A DNA stretch of 64,000 nt, from the NCBI GenBank assembly GCA_022560025.1, contig JAFISE010000133.1, positions 1 to 64,000 of the forward strand, read 5' to 3'. This stretch comes from Stagonosporopsis chrysanthemi. Taxonomy: Eukaryota > Ascomycota > Dothideomycetes > Pleosporales > Didymellaceae. Below, piece by piece: positions 33,679 through 45,000 of this stretch. A model generated the notes under the pieces. The model saw nothing but the letters and a program-made list of their open reading frames with translations. It ran no database searches and had not been told where the DNA came from. The position numbers were made by a program, and so were the translations under genes. Numbering within the stretch: position 1 is the first letter of the stretch; every line of letters starts with the position of its first letter.

Positions 33679-34380
33679 GGTGGTTGTGCCTTTGGGGAAG
33701 CGCCTTGGCGTGGGTTATGTGCGAGATTTCTTGGGTTTTTGGTGAAGGAAACTGCTTTGTTGGTGCATCAGAGACGGTGTCAAAGGCGCTGCGTTAAGAA
33801 GTGTTTGACTCCAAATATTGGAGCTTTTGATAGATTTAGTTCGGCGCAGGCGTGGTGAACCATGGTTCGCGTTATGAGGGTGAGCAGAAGGGATTTGTCT
33901 AGACGGGGTGATTCTGTTCGTGATGAGGTCCTCAGCCATCCAATGGTAAGCGAAAGTACAGTTCCCGTTCGCTGCGACAACAAATTGTGGCTTCGATCCT
34001 TGAATGAGCCGTCTCACGTTTGAGGATACCTAGTTTAACGTCGATGGGCCGTCAACGAAGTCCTCTAAATCGTTCGGAGTATGGAAAGCGGCTACCATCA
34101 TCAAGAGTGACGCAGCAACGAGACTAGAAGCAAGAAGAGTGCTGCCGTGAACAAAGAACAACTAATGCACATGTATACTATTCCGTAACTCGATCTTGCA
34201 AAACGCAAACTTCAATTTGGCATTACAAACCCAACGTTCTAAAAAATTCCCCAAACAAAACAGGGGGCTGAAGATGCAGCGCTATACCCACATACTCCTG
34301 GAAATGCGTAAGATTGAGTCAAGGTCTGTCGATGAAACAGTAGAAAAGAGGCATATAAGCAAGAACGAGCAAAGTTGTAC
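33679..34380. other. Intergenic region, no gene seen
   Basis: These 702 bp lie between two minus-strand genes. They should hold the promoter of the small membrane protein and the 3' end of the EXPERA gene. Short frames here have no supporting features. Confidence 0.5.
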
Positions 34381-35734
34381 TCAGCTGTCCTTCTTGCCCA
34401 GATAGTTGACGAGATCGACCATCTCGGCTTGGCTCATACCGGCACTGATAGCGCGGTATGCTTCCCATAGTATCCAACCGGGGAAGACGACCCAAAGGCC
34501 GTTAAAGAAAAGAAGGTAGAGGTAGCTAGAGCAGGAACGTAAGCATATTTTCAACATCATCAGGAATGAAGAAATTGAGTGCATGAAAATTGTGAAGCGA
34601 AGTGTGCTCGGCGAAACCTGCCAATGTTGCAAGGACCGGTGAGAATCGCCACCGAGGAGTGGGTGTGTGGGCCCACGAAAAGCGCAGATCTGGTCGTGAA
34701 CCGAATGCAGGGCGCCTTCGCTTCTTTCCGGGAGATTCTCGCGCAAGGTTTTTGTGGCAGCAGAAAGATACAACGTGATGAGAAGCAAGGAGCAGAGCGG
34801 TGTCTGTGCTTGCGACCGTGTGCTACGTCGTGCAGCACAACGACATCGCCAATTGAGCAGACCCAGACGGAAGAGACGAAGACTTACAGATACATCCAGT
34901 TCGAAGTGTCGAGGTTAGGACTTCCAGTCAGCCATTCGGGAGCGAAGGTCATCCAGCCTGGTGGAACGATGTGTCAGCCTCGCAATCTCTCACAATGCCA
35001 ACGCACGCGACACAACAACTTCGCAACTTCGGCGGACCCACATATTCGCCTCGCCGAATCACACAGCAATGCAAATAATGCACGCGCTCCACCAACGTTT
35101 TCAGGGGCAAGTGTCGAAAACGTGACTTACCTCCGTATATCTCTCCTGTGGCCAATACAGCCATCCAAAACCACTTTCTCAACCCTCCTTTCTTCTCGTC
35201 TTTGCTCAGCAGATAGCAGATCCACAGCGCCAACGGGCCCGCCACGAAAACAGTCAACAGCTCCAGGCTGACCACCGTCAGATCAGTGCCGCCCCATCGT
35301 TTGTCTGCTTTCGCGTATTCCTGCCACAGGCGACTGAATGGCGTGGTCCCGTAGTTCGCCCCGTACAACAGGTTCTGTCGACCCAACCAATACACATCGG
35401 GCGGCGTGAACAGCGTGACCTTCGTCGCCTGGGCCTGGGCGGTGAAGGAGGTGGGTAGAGCATACGAGACGAAGAAGCAGTTCCACAGAAAGCTGCCTTC
35501 AAAGACGAAGTGTATGAGCGCGTCGAACAGGTGCCAGATGAACAGGATACGCGTCTTCAGGCTGGTCGAACGAGGTAGGATCTTGACGCTCGCGCCGTAA
35601 GCTCCGCCGAGGAGCGCGAGGACTCCAAGCAATGAGATGACTGTCGTGGCATCGATTTGCGGACCCGTTGGAGCTGGGGGCGGTGGGGGCGGCGGCGGGG
35701 GTGGGGGAGCTGCTTTGCTGCCCCAGAAAGACAT
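34381..35734 (-). CDS. EBP/EXPERA-domain protein (sterol delta8-delta7 isomerase family)
   Basis: Three exons, 35,734-35,131, 34,957-34,888 and 34,525-34,381, join in frame to 272 residues. Both donors are GTAAGT; introns are 173 and 362 bp, long for this window. The N-terminus MSFWGSKA is followed by a run of 11 prolines. Four to five membrane segments follow. Conserved features of the emopamil-binding family are IWHLFDALIHFVFEGSF, the Trp/Asp-rich KADKRWGGTDLTVVSLE, and WMTFAPEWLTGSPNLDTSN across exons 1 to 2. The His and Glu positions of the isomerase site are present. In animals and plants the family isomerises sterol delta8 bonds in the ER. Fungi usually use Erg2 for this, so the substrate here is open. 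Confidence 0.82.
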
Positions 35735-36791
35735 GGTTCGTGTCGTTGACGTTGGCTGCACACGGAGCCCTCGTCCGGAGGCTAGCACTCCGCGCTTTTT
35801 TCAAGACTCGACGGAACAATGCCGGGTGACGCCCCAAAGAAGTTGGTGTAAGAAGTCACGACGATCCAGGGTCCAATGGGCCGTATTGTCGTGGGGCAGA
35901 GCTGCCCAAGAAAAGAAGGCGGTAGACGGGGCACGGACCCACCGCCGCTGTCAGCCGACAGAAACTCACGATCCAGACCGCAAGGCTTCAAGCTCAGGCG
36001 GCAAGAAAAGTGCTCACGAGGCACATCGACTGTGGGGGTAGGCTCACAGGTATATAAGGGGTTTTGCCATATTTTCGCATTTCCTTCATATAAGAGCTGC
36101 TAATATTCCCGCCGCCAGAACCTGAACAACGACTCGAACTGCAGCGGTTTGTACAAATACACCAGAGAACACGTAGAGTATGACACAACGCGGCGACAAT
36201 CGACAACAACAATCTTCGTTGGCTACTCTCAGCAACAACACATTCGAATTCTCTGCCACGCGTACTCCTACCACCTATGTACGAAGACTCAAAGGTCGTT
36301 TAAGAATGAGGGAATCGCTACAAAATGCAATGCACGCCAGACTTTTTCGTTCCCACCCGTTGGAAACGACTGACAAGGACTCCGTGACTAGAGTGGGGTC
36401 GCTGATACGATAGCGCAATTAAACCCAATCAATGGTTTAGAGAGAACAGGAAGAGAAGGAATATCATAGAACGCCGTCGCGGGTCCGCGAACACCAGTTG
36501 TTAAGGACATGCAACAAGGTCAACCGGGAAATGCAGCAGGTAGAGCCGTCCGGAGGTAATGCTGGAAACCAATTGCCCTGACAAGAGATGGGAGGAAACG
36601 AGAATCGCCAGGTTCGCAACAACGGTTCGTACCGGATAGAACAAATTTGTGAGCGCTCGGTTACTGGTCAACCAGCAACGTCCGCTCCACTTATCGTTCT
36701 CAGTCAGGTCGTAAACGTGGCTTCGTGTACAAGAAGATTCGTAAGGCATAAAGGGTGATGCTTCATGGCCTGTAAAGATGTGGGCCAAAGC
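35735..36791. other. Intergenic region with a TATA box
   Basis: About 1 kb lies between two minus-strand genes. A consensus TATATAAG is at 36,051-36,058 on the plus strand, followed by an A-rich, CAAC-containing leader-like stretch. A short plus-strand frame (36,180-36,413) lies behind it and is listed separately. Confidence 0.5.
36180..36413 (+). CDS. Possible small 77-residue gene behind a TATA box
   Basis: An ATG-started frame gives MTQRGDNRQQQSSLATLSNN... and ends within the intergenic region. It begins 130 bp after TATATAAG (36,051), a good distance for a fungal TATA-driven gene. The product is basic, Gln/Arg/Thr-rich, without signal peptide or membrane segment. I know no family for it. 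It may also be chance or part of a longer spliced gene. Confidence 0.25.
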   Translation: MTQRGDNRQQQSSLATLSNNTFEFSATRTPTTYVRRLKGRLRMRESLQNAMHARLFRSHPLETTDKDSVTRVGSLIR

Positions 36792-39033
36792 TCAGACACA
36801 TGCTTGAGGGGTGTGGCTTCGCTCAGGGAAAATGCCACCGTGCATGTTGTACCCATACTGATACTGGGAGGTAAGCATGTCTTCAGGGCCGGATCCTGTG
36901 ACGGGACCGGGAGATGTAGAGCGATTCGAGAAAGGTGAGGGTGCTCGAGAAGGTTTGGTGTCATTCGCACCATCTACCGTAATAGGCATAGCTGGCGAGG
37001 GCGGGCTGTTAGTGGCGGACGACTCAGTACTGGAGATGTACTCAGCCGCACCGTCGCTGTGGCTATTTTTGACCAGAGGCGTAGTAGCCTTAGGTGAGCC
37101 TTTGCCGGTAGGTGTGCCGAACTGAAGCCGTATTAGTATCCGTCTAGGCCAATTTTCCGGATTGGTGAGGTTGAGAACGTACAAAACAGAACTTCTGGAT
37201 CAACTCGTTATACTCTGCTGACTGGAGATCAGGCTTGCTGTCAGACGACAGCGCATCAGGTCGAGTTCCAGGAACAGGCGGGCCGGTCGTGTGCGACCTA
37301 GGTAGAGAAGCCGGACGATCGAAGTAGCCTTTAATACTGGTGTTGACTTTGAGACCACTGCGATCACCAAGAGCGCTTTGTGCAGTGGTCAGCGCAGCCG
37401 AGAGCGAAGCGCCGAAGTCGTAGCGAGACGAGAAAGCTTGACCCTGGGAGCGGCGGGCACCCTGATCAGGGTAGATCTGGGCACGCTGCTTGCTCTTAGG
37501 CTTGAGGCGGATAGCCGAAGTGGGCGCATCGCCAGTGATGCGACCAGAGCTACCAAACTGGAACTTATTTTCTAAGTCGTGACCGAAGTCATCATCGATT
37601 GCGATAGCCGAGCGAGGACGAGACGACAATGGGGAATGCCTGCTGCGAGGAATCGCACCGAGGCCGCCACTATTGGATCGTCTAGGCTTTGGCTGCTGCT
37701 GCTGCTTGACCTTCTTGGTAAAGTCAACTTGGTAGTTCATTGAGTTGTTGTTGTCCCAAAATTCTTGCCCATTGGCCTGGTAACGAACGCACAGCAGCAT
37801 CGTCTTGGACTCAAGGTTGGCTTGGTCAGCAAGCTTGATGTTGAAGTTGAAGCGATCATAGCCATCGTCTGCCTGCTTCTTACGAACATCGTAATTGAAC
37901 TCGGCAACGACTTCAGATGTTGTTTTCCAGTAATCGAGCGTGAAGCGAGCCACGACCAACTTGTGGAAGGCGATGTTGCCACAGGCGATGCTGCCAACAA
38001 GGGTCTGGTTATCAGATGCAAGAGCAATACGTTCGACACGAACAGGCGCGGTCTGCCGCTCGTAGGATTCAGATGTCGGCCAGTTGGCCAGCTTGATCTC
38101 CCACTCGGGCGTCTTAGACCTGGAGTCCTCAAAGGGATACTCGTTTTCGCTCTCGTAAGCAGTCTCCACTGGCGAAGAGCCAGCACTGACCGCAATTGGT
38201 CGATCGACCGAAAGGAAATGCCGTACTTGCTCGATCTCCTCGTTGAAGTGTACAGCTTTGGAATATGTGGGCGTGCCAGGCATGCTCGACGGCCTGCGTC
38301 GTGATGCGGGTCGCAGAGCAGGCTTGACTAGCTCACCAGACTTTTTGCGTAGTAGCGGCGGCTTCATCCTTAAGCCATCATCTTCCGCATCACTGTCGTC
38401 CGAGGATGTAGTGATTACCGGGCAGGTGTCAAGGGATTCGATGTTGTGCTTAGAGAGCATGATCTCACTCGAAGAGCGAGAATGGGCAATCTTGCGAGCC
38501 TCAGCTGAGAGGGATCGTGCTGCGGTCATGAGCTGAGGTGTGTTGGACGGCGTCGTAGAGGCCCCGTTTCGTTCTGGAGAGGAGATTCTCTTGACATTGA
38601 TGTGCTGCAGTGCCTCCTCCAAGTCCTTTAGGTCGCCCACGCTGCGGCCTCGGTCCTCATCATCCGACGAGTCAGGAGGAGTGGTGATCGCACCTGACGG
38701 TATCAGAGAGTCGTTCACAGGAGGAGGAGACGGGCGGATGCTACCATTAGTCTTTGCGGAGCCGCGGCTACGGCGCACGTCCGTCGGCGACTCTACCATA
38801 CTGCTGTCAAGCGTAGTTCCATTGCTGCCAGATGCAGCGGTGGGAAACGAAGGGGAACGGCGGTGCTTGTGCAGGTACGATGTCGACGAGACAGAGCGCG
38901 GCAGCGCTGGCCGTTGTGATGTCCTTGGGGACGGGGCTGCCTGTGTGTCGACGTAGGAATGGTTGCGGGTGAGGGTCGGGCTGGCCGGCTTGGACGAAGC
39001 TGGCGAGCGCTGGGAGGGCGGTGTGTAAGGCAT
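36792..39033 (-). CDS. CBM21-type protein phosphatase 1 targeting subunit (Gac1/Pig-like)
   Basis: Two exons, 39,033-37,183 and 37,121-36,792, give 726 residues. The 61-bp intron has GTACGT, an ACTAAT branch site and TTCAG. The first 250 residues are Ser/Pro/Arg-rich and probably disordered. A PP1-docking RVxF-type motif, KAVHF, is at about 258-262, followed by NEEIEQVRHF as in Gac1. Residues about 310-435 form a carbohydrate-binding module family 21 domain, with EVVAEFNYDV and the hallmark FWDNNNSMNYQVDF. The Ser/Pro-rich tail follows. Such subunits bring the phosphatase to glycogen and activate glycogen synthase. The upstream region extends into a long gene-poor tract. Confidence 0.9.
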
Positions 39034-42000
39034 TCGGACGGCTTCGAGGGGACGGTGGAAGCAGAACGAAAGATGATATGTAGAGATTAGGGTTGCGGGC
39101 GCATTAGAAGAATGAACTATTGCGGGAGTGGGTCGTCTGGGGTTATGTCAGTCGACCGTTTGGTGATGGACCGTGCCACACGTAGCAAGCCGGGAACAGA
39201 ACAAGCGAGCAGCGTGCGTGCGTGCAGGACACAGGACGCGGCTCTTTGCGAGTGCTCTGCTGGGTTGCGTGGTCGCGGTCTGGCGCACAACAAGACTCAC
39301 AGGAGTAGGTGAGAGAGCGGCTGTGTGCTCGTTCTCGTAGGAAGAGGTCGCGACGTGGGTGGTCACAGCTAGTCAAAGCTGCAATGACGTCGAAAAATCG
39401 GCGGAGTGCTCGGACCTGAGGAGGACTCGAGACAGACGGCGCTGCAGCTTTCGGTGGATGAAAGACTGCGCTGGGGTCGAGGCCGGTGGCTTCCGTGGGC
39501 TGATACCGGGCAGGCAGGCACGGGTCGAGGGCAAGGCGGCAGGTGCAGAGACAAGACCTGAGGTCGAGAGTCGCTGGAGTCGAAACGGCTCAATGACTGC
39601 AGGTGGGCCAGTTAAAAGGGTCCTGGTGCTGGCGGAGGCCCAGAAATTGTTGGAGACAGACACGGGGGAGGGGAGAGTGTTGAGGAGCGGTAGCGCAGGT
39701 GAGGTGCAGGCCCGCGACTATTGGGGCAGTTGCGTTGCCGGGATGTGCTCTGAAAATCGCTGGACCCAGGCCGCCAGAGCGTCCAAGGATTTGCCGCACG
39801 GCCTTGACCAGGGCGGCTGCAGCACCAGTGCACAAGCGAGCAAGCGAGTTGATAGCGCGCAGCACGATCCACCTCCCAACAGACCAAGGATTTGCGCAGC
39901 ACTGCAGCCAAGCGGCAGCAACCGGTCGAGCTCGCAGGCGGGCGCAGGCGTGCACCTTGGTCGACGGGGTGGCGCTAGAGCTGGCCGTCGGCGGGGTTCG
40001 TCCACGGCGCGCGAGGGGGCAACAAAGGATTGCCAGCGAGTTGCTGGTACCGGGGCGGAGATGGGCAGACGCGACAGTGGCGCCATTGCATTGCACGGCC
40101 TTGACTTTCTTTATCAGTTGCGCGCACACACCGCCCGAACTTACCAAATTTCCCGAGTCCAGCGGATGCGGCACGTCCACCACGGCCGCGACTCGAAACG
40201 GTGCAGCAGCAGCCCTTGATCCAAACCCGCTGTGCAGCGGCCAGGTTCGCATGAAGCTGCCCGCAAGCACTCCTCATTCCTACTCATTACCGCCGTCGGG
40301 CTGCTCGCCCGGCAAGCGGGCGCCGGCTGCGTCCTGTCCGCGCACTACGCGACTCCAGCCCACACGGGCTGATTGTAGCCGGGGGGACATACAGTACGTA
40401 TGCACCACCACCGCAGAGACGGCGACGGACACGTCTACATGACTCCACACTGCTAGTCTACATAGAACACATAGGCAGAGAGCGTCGATCGACTGCCACT
40501 GTGAACATGCAAATCGTAAAGGGCCGTGTGCAGTGTCCCTACACGCCTCATCGCTAATGGCGAGTCGTCGCACGCCTGCTTCTATGGAGCACAAGCCACG
40601 CACGCGAAAGCCTCTGGGCCAACGTTGACAGTTTCGCGTCTGCGCGCGCACAAGCCAAGCGTCCGAGCGAGATGATGTCACTGCATTGGGGTGAGCTGAT
40701 GCAAACGGCTGCATTCCTCCGCCTTTTGCACCAGACGTCTCTGCGATGAGTGAACAGGCAGTATCTCCCAGATACCGCCAAAGAAGCTTTGCGGTACCTG
40801 AATGATCGGAGCAAGCAGGGCGCGGCCTTGTGCTCGCAGCCACACCTCTTTCAAGCAACTCGGTGGTCGAACTGTTCAAATGAAGGTGCGATCGTCGGCG
40901 CTGCCGGCTGTCTGCTGGCACTAAGCCACACTTGGCCCCAACCCCTGCTCCAAACAAGCGAGCCGTCACAGAACTCTATTCTAGCAGCACCAGCTTTTCA
41001 ACGCTCCACAGCAACCCCGTCCTAACCCTCCATGGGGCATGGAGAATCTCCTGAGTGGGTGCAGGCACGCTTTGCGCTCAGAGCGGGCTGCACAAATGAA
41101 ACTGCAACTAATTGTCGCAAAGACGTGCTTCGCTGACACTCCATGCCCGTTCACGGCCGCTGCACGAGTGCGACTCTACACATCAATCATTGGCCCAGTA
41201 AAGCGCCAATGCGAGCGACTTCATCAATTTCCCCGCACTGTCGAGCGGCGCTCTGGCTCTTTCAACACTGCGCTAGTAAACCTTAGAAGACTGCATCGCC
41301 GCGTGTGCGTCGTGGGTGGAGGTGCAATTAGGTCTGATGCTGTTCCAGGCTGTTTGAAAGCGAACGTGTTCTCCTTCAGCATGCTAGACCCGTTCTTTGC
41401 GTGGGCCTCGAATCACCTGCGCGCGTCTGTCCATGAACTGACCGGCCTGTCGCAAATCTAAGCACCAGTGGATGACATCCAAAATTACACCGCAACCGCG
41501 AGTGAGCTGACAACGCCTGCTGTAGGATCCTTATCATCGGCGCCGACAACCGTACAACCATGGTCTGGCGCCCACAATTGATGCTCATCTTGACGGATTG
41601 CAGCGGCATGATTGCTGGCTACCGTAGTGCATTGCCTGGGAGGATGATCAAACGCGGTGAAGGATGCTGAGTGAAATTCGCCCTATCGCAACATGAAACG
41701 CATCTGGTCAGCCTGTTTTCCAACATCCTCATGTTGGCCAGACCGGGCGTCCAAGCTTCACTATCCCGCATTCTGGTCGGCGTCCCGAGCGTGCCCCACT
41801 TCGCAGAGCCGTCAGAAAGTTTTTGTCCGGCAGAACAAGGCAGCGGGAGCCACTCGTTTCGCAGCGACCCTCAGACCGCTCTCTCGTCCGCAGCCCCGTC
41901 CAGGCCGCCGTCGCCCACTATCGATCTCCACTGGATGGTCGATCTGAGCTGCCAGCTTTGACTCGAGGTGCGCGGGAGCTATACCCTATCCAGACGCACT

Positions 42001-45000
42001 CCGGCCACATCCTCGCGAGAACAATACAGCGCGGGAGGCAGCGACGCAGAATCAAAGTCACACAAGCGCGCACCTCGCAGATACCGGAGTTCAAGACAGT
42101 GGGTTCGCGCGATGAAATTTGCTTCATCCCCACTGTCGAACTGCAGTCAGACCCGTTCGATCTTCAACGAACTCGAGCGCCGCACGCCAATAATTGACAC
42201 TTACTGTTACGAATACCTACTGGGCTGCTTTGTGGATGACCTTGACTCTTCTGGGCTTGGACCATTGACGACGGCCAGCGGACTTGCGCCTTTATCGCGT
42301 GACTGGAGTGATAGGATCAATACTATGGAATTCTTGCGACGTTTACCAAAAAGCAGGGAATGCGCGGATCACATCGACCTCGCTGACACCCACGCCTACG
42401 CCCACGCCATTCTGTCAATGCGTTCTTCATTACCGGAGAGGCCATCACAGCTTGGACTCGGGTCACGGCCTCAGCCTTGATCAAGCCGGAATCAAGAATA
42501 ATCGCGTCATACCGTAAAGGTGATGTCTGCGAGCCGCCTAGCTCCTATCGCGATCGTGCCTGTGTCTGGGATGAGACAGGCCGATAGCGATGCTTGAAGA
42601 AGAAAAGTGCACGAGCGCATGGACCGGACAATCTAGATGGGACTCCAAGGTCAGCCTCATCTCCACGAATCTCCTCTGGAATCTGGAGGTCCTTCCTGAG
42701 GCGACGTCAGGCCACGTTGCTTGGAGCGGTCCATGCATCATCTGTATCCCCACTTGAACAGCAATCTCCTTACCGATGTGGGGTGGTGTGTACGGGCGAC
42801 CTATTTTGGTTCTCACGATCCCATGATGTCATCTTACCACGCTCGGCCTTATCGGGATCCTCCATCGCATTGTTCACGAGCTGTCGCAGTGCGCTGCACC
42901 GCACAGCGAATTTCTTTGTCGGAAACTGAAGACGCATCGTTGAATTCCCGTCCTGACGATCGATGATCGCGTACACCGCTAGTCAAAAATTTCATCCAAA
43001 TCAGCATAGACTAACCATGTGCAGAAATTCCTTCAAGTTCCTTGCGGGTGTGCGCCGGAGAAACTGGGAGTTCGCTCTGTAGATGAAGAATTGCAGCCGC
43101 CACATCCGCACAATCGGGATTGGATTGCACCCGTCAACGCCCACCTGAACACCATTGATTTGCCGGACCGTGCAGTATTACCAACCAAGAAACCAGACTG
43201 TGCAAGCTGGGATCTCCTGCTTTTCTGCATTTAGGGAGCCAAAAGTTGGGCGTAGAATCTAAATCATTGACGCTTCTGGGTTTGCGATTGTTCTGCATCC
43301 TCTATCGCCAAGGCCTGGATGTGCGTATCACTCAACTCGATAGATAGGAGCGTATCGCATCGTGATCGCCTGGCACCATGCGAAGACCTGCCGACAATTC
43401 GTTGGCAATGGCCGGTGATAAGCAACATCTGGAACCCACTGAATATAATCACCGCGAGTACAAACATACTCTTAATATTCTGCTATAGGTCATTGCATTC
43501 TGCTCGGTCCTCCACATTTTCGCGTTCGGGCCGCTATGCTCGGCTTCACTTGCGGTGCAAGACTACAACCCATCGCATTTCGCCCCACTTTTAAATTGGC
43601 CTCAACTGCACAAAATACTGAGTACTCGTACGACGCAGTAACCTATTAAAGCTTTTCAGGGTTTTCCAGGACTTCACATAATACTGGTGCTGTTAGGCTC
43701 AAGGAACAATTTGCAAATCATTCTGCAGGTTGTGGTGCGTTGACGCTACCGCTGCTTATCAGCCACATGTCTCGGTTGTGGAATGGGTCGTGATTGACGA
43801 GACTATGTCGTGCACGTCGTCATGTCAATCTGAAGTTGTATTATCATTGCGGGGTAGGAACTCTCATTCTAGACACGCTGAACGGTGTGGACGGCGGCAT
43901 GGACCGGTCCGTCAACAGCAATCGAGCCATTGTTCTTGAACTTCGCTGACGTGGGACGATTCACGGCTCGGTCACGCGGCAAACACGAAGTGCATCCGGG
44001 TTGACACTCATAGATCTATGTCTTGCTTCTCATACGCACGGATCTATCTGACATTGCAGCAGGAAGGGCAACTTGATGTTTTCCACGATGCTAATATTTT
44101 ACCGGTCAGTTACCCACACCCCACATAGAGGCGGAACGCGTCATATGTGTGAGCTCACCTTGATCGGTCAATGTGCGATTTGCGTAGAACTCCGTACCAC
44201 TTGTTGATGCATTCAAGCATCATGTCTTCTCCGCGTATACGACAAGTGTGCCCGCCTCAACAAATCTAAAGCCCCACTCGGCAGACTTCACCCGAGTTTA
44301 GACGCCAGGAGAAGCGAAAACGATATCATCCTGGGAAACGTGCTCGGTGCATGATACGTTCCACGCAGAGTGCAGTAAGGCGAGCACCATGCAATGGGGT
44401 GATGTGACACGGGAAGGATGAGGGGTGCTTGCATCAACAAGCTCCATATATCACGCACGTGATTGGGCAACGATAAATCATTACCACGCAGGCATGCGGT
44501 ATATCCGTTACGGAATCTTGTCCATCACCAGCAAGCCTCCTGATAGGCATAGAGATAAAGCTCGATATTCTGGCATGGTTTGTCAACGTACGGGGTATGC
44601 ATACTGCATACAGTTCCTGTGTCTCCCCAGGTTTTCCGCTGAGTAAACTCGCGAATCGCCTTGTCACGCATGGTGCGCGTGACTGCCATGACAGCTCATA
44701 CAGCCAGCGACCATCTTGGCCTCGCCTTATCAGATCAGCGAAATTCGGGCAGGTGCGATCATCAGTGCTTCGTACGACCAGTGTATGGTGTCACCAGCGT
44801 CTAATCTCCGGACTTGCAGCAGTTCTGCGTATTTCGTTCATTCGGAAAGATCATAAAGCTCAACGAACAGGGGTCTTCTCAACCACCACATTGACAGAGA
44901 CATTTGCATCGATACACCAGCAGCCCGTTTAGCGATGATAATAATCTCACTGCCCGCACTTGACAACAAACTATCCCAGCCTTGCTGCCTCAACAGCCTT

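Noticed and set aside
39359..40270. Overlapping 286-codon plus and 226-codon minus frames
   Set aside because: Both are GC-driven, start at weak positions, overlap each other and have Arg/Ser/Cys-rich random-like sequence. They lie where the PP1 subunit promoter is expected.
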